A stretch of DNA of 64,000 nt from Arthrobacter sp. 31Y. Lineage in GTDB: Bacteria > Actinomycetota > Actinomycetes > Actinomycetales > Micrococcaceae. A program made the position numbers and the translations under genes. The stretch is from positions 2,356,001-2,420,000 of the forward strand of contig NZ_JAFW01000001.1 in the NCBI RefSeq assembly GCF_000526335.1, written 5' to 3'. Below, in pieces: positions 59,892 through 64,000 of the stretch (its first letter is position 1; every line of letters begins with the position of its first letter). A model generated the notes under the pieces. That model was given only the letters and a program-made list of their open reading frames with translations. It searched no databases and had not been told where the DNA came from.

Positions 59892-61919
59892 ATGTCTGAA
59901 GCCAAAACCACCCAGTCCGTTCAGTCCGGAGAAGCACGTTCCAGCGCCATCATGGCAGCAGGAACGCTCGTTTCCCGGTTCCTTGGCTTCGCCAAAACCT
60001 GGATGCTCGGCGCCGCACTCGGCCTGGGTTCCACCATCAATGACACGTTCATTAACGCGAACAACCTGCCCAACCTGATCTTCCTGCTGGTGGCCGGCGG
60101 CGTGTTCAACGCAGTCCTGGTCCCGCAGATCATCAAGGCAAGCAAGGCACCCGACCGTGGTGCGGACTACATCAGCCGCCTGCTGACCCTCGCAGTCCTG
60201 GTGCTGCTGGCGTTGACCGCGCTGGTGACACTCGCGGCGCCGCTGGTCATCGACCTCACAACACAGGGCTATTCCGAGCAACAAAAAGCCTTGGCGGTCA
60301 CCTTCGCTTTCTGGTGCCTGCCGCAGATCTTCTTCTACGGGCTCTACGCCCTCCTTACCCAGGTGCTGAACGCCCACGGAGCGTTCGGCCCCGCCATGTG
60401 GGCTCCCATCCTCAACAACCTAGTGGCTATCACAGGCCTGGGGATGTTCATCTGGATTCTGGGCGAGAACATCTACAACCCGCATACTTTGGACAACTGG
60501 GGCCCCACCCAGACCCTCCTCATTGCCGGTTTCTCCACATTTGGTGTGGTGGCGCAGACCGCCATCCTGCTGATTCCCGTCTTCCGCTTGCGCCTTGGGC
60601 TACGTCCCCGGTTCGGCTGGCGCGGCGTGGGGCTGGGCCAGGCCGCCAAGTTGAGCGTCTGGACGCTGGCAACTGCCGCCGTCGGGCAGCTGGCGTTCCT
60701 GTACATCATGAGAATTGCCACCATTCCCGGTGCTGAGCGCCTGCGTTTGGACAACGCCGGGGACAAGGCGGCTGCCGCGGTCCTGCCCGGTAACGCTGTC
60801 CTGGAAGTCGCGAGCCAGCTGTACTTGCTGCCACACTCCATCATTGCCCTGTCCCTGGCAACTGTCCTCTTTAACCGGATGACGCGTGCGTCGCAGGACG
60901 GCAACAAAGCCGAACTGCGCGAAGCCCTGTCCCACGGACTCCGCACCATGGCCGTGGCCACGGTCTTCGGTGCCCTGGCGCTTTTCGCCTTGGCAGGTCC
61001 GCTGGGCATGTTCTTCTCCGGCGGCGAGCCGCAGGACGGCGTCATGCTGGCCCAGACGCTCACCATACTTGCCCTCAGCACACCCTTCCTGAGCGCAAAC
61101 TTCATGATGTCCCGCGTGTTTTACGCCAACGAGGACGCCCGCACGCCCCTGTATGTCCAGCTGTGGCTGGCGATCATCTACGTGGTGGGCGCATTCTTCA
61201 TCCAGTTCCTCCCCGTCGGCCAGATCATCTACGCGATCGCCATTCTCTACACACTGGGCAACATCCTGTCCGTGGTGATCAGCGTGGTGTTCCTGCGGCG
61301 CCTGCTGGGTCACCTCGACGGTCCCCGCATCGCCAACTCGTATATCCGGATGGGCTACGCAGGCCTGGGTTCTGCGCTGGCCGGTGCAGGAGCCTTGTGG
61401 CTCTTGGGTAGTTACCGCGCCGACGGCTTCGCGTGGAGCAGCCGCCCGGCCGCCCTGGTGACGGTGGTCGTCGTCGGGCCGGTCATGCTGATTGCGTACC
61501 TGATCCTTCTCCGCGTCTTCCACGTCACGGAATTACGCGACCTCCTGCGCCCACTCATGGGTCGTCTGGGTCGAGGCACACCCGCACCAGTTACCGGCGC
61601 AGCAACAGAAAGCCCGACGCCGGCACGCGCCACAGTCTCCGACGATACCGGTTTGATTCCGCGCATCTCCGGTGAATTTGACGCTGCCTCGTTCAGGGCC
61701 GGACCCGCGCTTGCACCCCAGCGCTCCAGCGACCCCACCGAGCCAGCCGCGGAAGTCCCATCAGAGGCGCCGAAGACCTACCTGCCGGAGGAGGAAACGC
61801 CCAGCACAGCTCGTGGCGGCAAATTCAAACCACAGGTACCGCTGCCGGGCCGGCGCACCTACCAAGGCGACGCCGGACAGAATCCATACTTCCCCGCGCG
61901 CGGAAACCACAGGAAGTGA
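59892..61919 (+). CDS. murJ: Lipid II flippase MurJ
   Basis: 675 residues. About 14 helices cover 1-545 (SSAIMAAGTLVSRFLGFAKT, INANNLPNLIFLLVAGGVFN, LPGNAVLEVASQLYLLPHS). The conserved N-N-L-P-N and R-F-L-G-F motifs are those of MviN/MurJ, which moves lipid II across the membrane. The tail of about 130 residues is cytoplasmic, Pro/Ser-rich, and may bind partners. In mycobacteria this tail is fused to a pseudokinase domain. Here that domain seems to be a separate downstream gene. Confidence 0.95.
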   Translation: MSEAKTTQSVQSGEARSSAIMAAGTLVSRFLGFAKTWMLGAALGLGSTINDTFINANNLPNLIFLLVAGGVFNAVLVPQIIKASKAPDRGADYISRLLTLAVLVLLALTALVTLAAPLVIDLTTQGYSEQQKALAVTFAFWCLPQIFFYGLYALLTQVLNAHGAFGPAMWAPILNNLVAITGLGMFIWILGENIYNPHTLDNWGPTQTLLIAGFSTFGVVAQTAILLIPVFRLRLGLRPRFGWRGVGLGQAAKLSVWTLATAAVGQLAFLYIMRIATIPGAERLRLDNAGDKAAAAVLPGNAVLEVASQLYLLPHSIIALSLATVLFNRMTRASQDGNKAELREALSHGLRTMAVATVFGALALFALAGPLGMFFSGGEPQDGVMLAQTLTILALSTPFLSANFMMSRVFYANEDARTPLYVQLWLAIIYVVGAFFIQFLPVGQIIYAIAILYTLGNILSVVISVVFLRRLLGHLDGPRIANSYIRMGYAGLGSALAGAGALWLLGSYRADGFAWSSRPAALVTVVVVGPVMLIAYLILLRVFHVTELRDLLRPLMGRLGRGTPAPVTGAATESPTPARATVSDDTGLIPRISGEFDAASFRAGPALAPQRSSDPTEPAAEVPSEAPKTYLPEEETPSTARGGKFKPQVPLPGRRTYQGDAGQNPYFPARGNHRK

Positions 61920-62058
61920 GCCGGTGCCGCCAACACGGGCGGCGGGCGTCAATCCGTTAGGCTAGAAACGAATATAGGTAGTTGCAAAAGCGGTTCAACC
62001 GGTCAGCCGGGTGAGCCATGAGCAGGACCGCAGCTCCCGGACAGCCTAGGAGGAACAC

Positions 62059-63762
62059 GTGTCCCACCCGATCGACGTCGGATCAGTACTTGGCGGCCGC
62101 TACAAGGTCACGGCCAATGTATTGACCTCGCATGACCAAGATCAGGTGCTCGACGGCGTGGACCAGGTCCTCAACCGTCCCGTGAGCATCCTTGTTGCCG
62201 GTCCTGGAAATGCCGAGCAAGTGGCCCAGAGCGCCCGCGAAGTAGCCACAGGGGAGCGGCCAGGCCACGTTCAGATCCTGGACCTTGGCATCAGTGAAAA
62301 CACCACGTACCTGATCACCAACCACAGCACCGCCCCGGATCTGCTGGACCTCGTGGTCGCCACCAATCCGCCGTACATCGAGCCGTTCTTTACGGAGACG
62401 CTCGGTAGCGAGATCTTCGGCCAGCCGCGGACCTATGAGCCTGAGACGTACGACGGCCTGTACGAGGATGACGAGCACGACGCCGAATACATTCAGTACG
62501 ACGAAAACGGCTACCCCATCCCGGCGGAGTACGACGATGCGCCCGAGGCTGAGCCTGCTGCACCCGCACGCACAGCGCCGCACGTACCGCCCATGCCCTC
62601 GTCCAGCCCGACTTCGCCCAAGAGCGGGATCGCGGGCAAACTCGCTGCGGCTGCCGCCGGTGCCGGAGCAGCGGGCGTTGCCGCCGCTGCAGCGCTGAAG
62701 AATTCCGGTTCCAGGAACAACGACGCCGGCGCTGCCGCGAATGCTTCTGCTGGCGCCGGTTCTTCCGATGCTGGTTCCTCGGACGTTGGCCATCGAGCAT
62801 CGCCTGCTGCCGCGCAGCCCCCCACCCAGGCCGTCTCGTCGCAGCCAGCCAGCCGCGAGCCTGCAACCCGTGAGCCTGTCAATCGTGATTCGGCTGCGGA
62901 ACCAAAGGTTTCACTGTGGTCCGAAGAGGACTACGGCTTTAGCGACCGGGGTGCAGCCGCTGGCGGTACCGGTGCAGCTGCTGGTGGTCTTGGAAGCCGC
63001 GGCAATGACTCCGGTTACGATCGGACGGCAAGCAACTTCCCGGCGTCGTCCGCTGCCGCGGGCAACTACTCGGATGATTATGCGGACGAGGAAGTTTACG
63101 AAGATGAGGCTCCTGAGAAGGAACCGCGTTCCCTTCGCTGGCTGGTAGGTGGCCTGCTTGCCGCCGTCCTGGTGGTGGGACTTGTTCTTGCTGTCACTAA
63201 CCTTGGGAGCCTCCTGCCCAGCGGTGCACCCGCTGCGACGCAGAGCACGTCCGCCCCGCAAACCTCCGCCACGGAATCCGAGGAGCCTGAGCCCACCGAG
63301 GCCCCGGCACCCGCTACACCGCCGGCCATCGAAGGGATCACACGCCTTGGCGACTTCCCCTTCGCCGCCACTTATGACAAGGACCTTGCCAGGGCCTTTG
63401 ACGGTAACGCTGCCAGCTACTGGTCGGACATGGAGTTTGCGTCAGCAAACTGGGGCGGACTCTTCGAAGATATGCCGCTCGTGGTCAAGCTCAAGGAACC
63501 CACAGAGGTCAAGTCAGTTGTCCTCAACCAGTTGGGCGGCTCCGGCGGCAGCATCAGCGTCTACACCAACGACCGTCCTGCCATGGATGGCGCAAAACTG
63601 GTGGGAACCAACAGCTTCACGTCACCTGAACTGACCATGCCGCTTGCAGCGCCGACTCAGACCCAATACGTCATTGTGGTCATCAGCGCCCTGCCCAAGC
63701 TGGCAGCCCCGAAGACGCGATTCGGATTCGGTCTTCGCCTCGCCGAGGTCACCGTCCAGTAG
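62059..63762 (+). CDS. Membrane pseudokinase-like protein downstream of murJ
   Basis: 567 residues. The N-terminal 95 residues resemble a kinase N-lobe (DVGSVLGGRYKVTANVLTSH, RPVSILVAGPGNAEQVAQSA, VQILDLGISENTTYLITNHS) but lack the Gly-rich loop and the catalytic Lys; no catalytic loop or activation segment follows. A long acidic and Ala/Gly/Ser-rich linker leads to a membrane helix (about 357-380, WLVGGLLAAVLVVGLVLAVT). The outer domain (about 410-567) includes YSDMEFASANWGGLF-like and discoidin-like sandwich strands. It fits the pseudokinase and outer part of mycobacterial MviN, split from murJ. Start is GTG 62059 after AGGAGG. Confidence 0.8.
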   Translation: MSHPIDVGSVLGGRYKVTANVLTSHDQDQVLDGVDQVLNRPVSILVAGPGNAEQVAQSAREVATGERPGHVQILDLGISENTTYLITNHSTAPDLLDLVVATNPPYIEPFFTETLGSEIFGQPRTYEPETYDGLYEDDEHDAEYIQYDENGYPIPAEYDDAPEAEPAAPARTAPHVPPMPSSSPTSPKSGIAGKLAAAAAGAGAAGVAAAAALKNSGSRNNDAGAAANASAGAGSSDAGSSDVGHRASPAAAQPPTQAVSSQPASREPATREPVNRDSAAEPKVSLWSEEDYGFSDRGAAAGGTGAAAGGLGSRGNDSGYDRTASNFPASSAAAGNYSDDYADEEVYEDEAPEKEPRSLRWLVGGLLAAVLVVGLVLAVTNLGSLLPSGAPAATQSTSAPQTSATESEEPEPTEAPAPATPPAIEGITRLGDFPFAATYDKDLARAFDGNAASYWSDMEFASANWGGLFEDMPLVVKLKEPTEVKSVVLNQLGGSGGSISVYTNDRPAMDGAKLVGTNSFTSPELTMPLAAPTQTQYVIVVISALPKLAAPKTRFGFGLRLAEVTVQ

Positions 63763-63781
63763 GCACACCTCAATAGCAACA

Positions 63782-63847
63782 CCCAACTGAGTAGAAGTAG
63801 AGGCCGTTTTGCTTCGTCAGGACGGCCTCTTCTGCTACTCACCTTGG
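63782..63847. repeat. Palindromic dispersed repeat, copy 3
   Basis: CCCAACTGAGTAG ... CTACTCACCTTGG with a perfect inner stem AGAGGCCGT/ACGGCCTCT (63799-63830). It lies 20 bases after the pseudokinase-like gene. The outer arm matches copy 1. It can act as a terminator. Confidence 0.72.
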
Positions 63848-63956
63848 CGTCACTGCTTTAGATTCGCCACGCCTGCAGACGGTACCCTGAATGATGGTGG
63901 CTTTTAGGGTCCCCAACTCCAACGGAATATTTGGAACGCAACAGGGGTTGAGTCAG

Positions 63957-64000
63957 ATGGCTGCCCCGAGAGCCGCAGCATCGACTAAGGAAGAGGTTCA
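63957..64000 (+). CDS. N-terminus of a downstream gene, cut by the window (sigM position)
   Basis: From ATG 63957 the frame stays open to the edge: MAAPRAAASTKEEV. Only 14 residues are visible. In actinobacteria the gene after murJ and its pseudokinase part is usually the sigma factor SigM, so that is the positional guess. The sequence alone does not show it, and the ribosome site is weak (AGGGG, 10 bases upstream). Confidence 0.35.
   Translation, partial: MAAPRAAASTKEEV

Overview
The window is a high-GC actinobacterial chromosome segment, most likely from Arthrobacter or Paenarthrobacter (Micrococcaceae). The evidence is the codon usage, the actinobacterial order murJ, pseudokinase-like gene, then a gene start at the right edge where sigM is expected, the C-minus ribosomal protein S18, and the many actinobacterial families such as DUF6297-like and DUF1345. 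No phage, transposase, CRISPR array or rRNA gene was seen. The right edge is probably close to the chromosomal origin, because murJ-sigM-trxB-parB normally leads towards dnaA; this is inference.

Layout. (1) 0-4.6 kb: a LuxR-type regulator with a receiver-like domain, a cluster of hairpins, a secreted Ig-like protein, an HPr-kinase-like/PqqD fusion protein and a lipoprotein. (2) 4.6-6.6 kb: dnaB behind a 0.58-kb leader rich in DnaA-box-like 9-mers. (3) 6.6-24.3 kb: a mixed block of two membrane-anchored L12-like proteins, hydrolases, an FMN reductase, a CoA-transferase/HMG-CoA-lyase-like pair next to a GntP permease remnant, IclR, an ABC exporter pair, PhzF and DUF1801 proteins. (4) 24.3-26.1 kb: the rpsF-ssb-rpsR-rplI operon with structured leaders. 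(5) 26.3-31.8 kb: YnfA, tRNA-Leu(GAG), small membrane proteins, an amino-acid permease, M18 aminopeptidase and an exported intradiol dioxygenase. (6) 32-38 kb: a two-component system with an ABC transporter, then two PAP2 proteins, one fused to a lipid-kinase domain. (7) 38-48 kb: MFS and DeoR, an ABC-F protein, a lipoprotein penicillin-binding protein and a 1280-residue GH31 enzyme. (8) 48-56.5 kb: a second two-component system divergent from an FtsX-type ABC pair, HxlR with an oxidoreductase, a GT87-like mannosyltransferase and two very small genes. (9) 57-64 kb: histidine phosphatase, CCA-adding enzyme, NUDIX, murJ and a membrane pseudokinase-like protein.

How the genes fit together. Replication and translation genes (dnaB, ssb, rpsF, rpsR, rplI, cca) and envelope genes (murJ, penicillin-binding protein, two sensor-regulator-ABC modules) form the core. 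Between them lie catabolic and accessory islands. The most unusual features are the HprK-like/PqqD plus Ig-like locus, the dnaB-proximal DnaA-box cluster, the rpsF and rpsR leader structures, a three-member family of palindromic intergenic repeats that supplies the stop codons of two convergent genes, a murJ/pseudokinase gene pair that is fused in mycobacteria, and gene remnants flanking the CoA-transferase operon.
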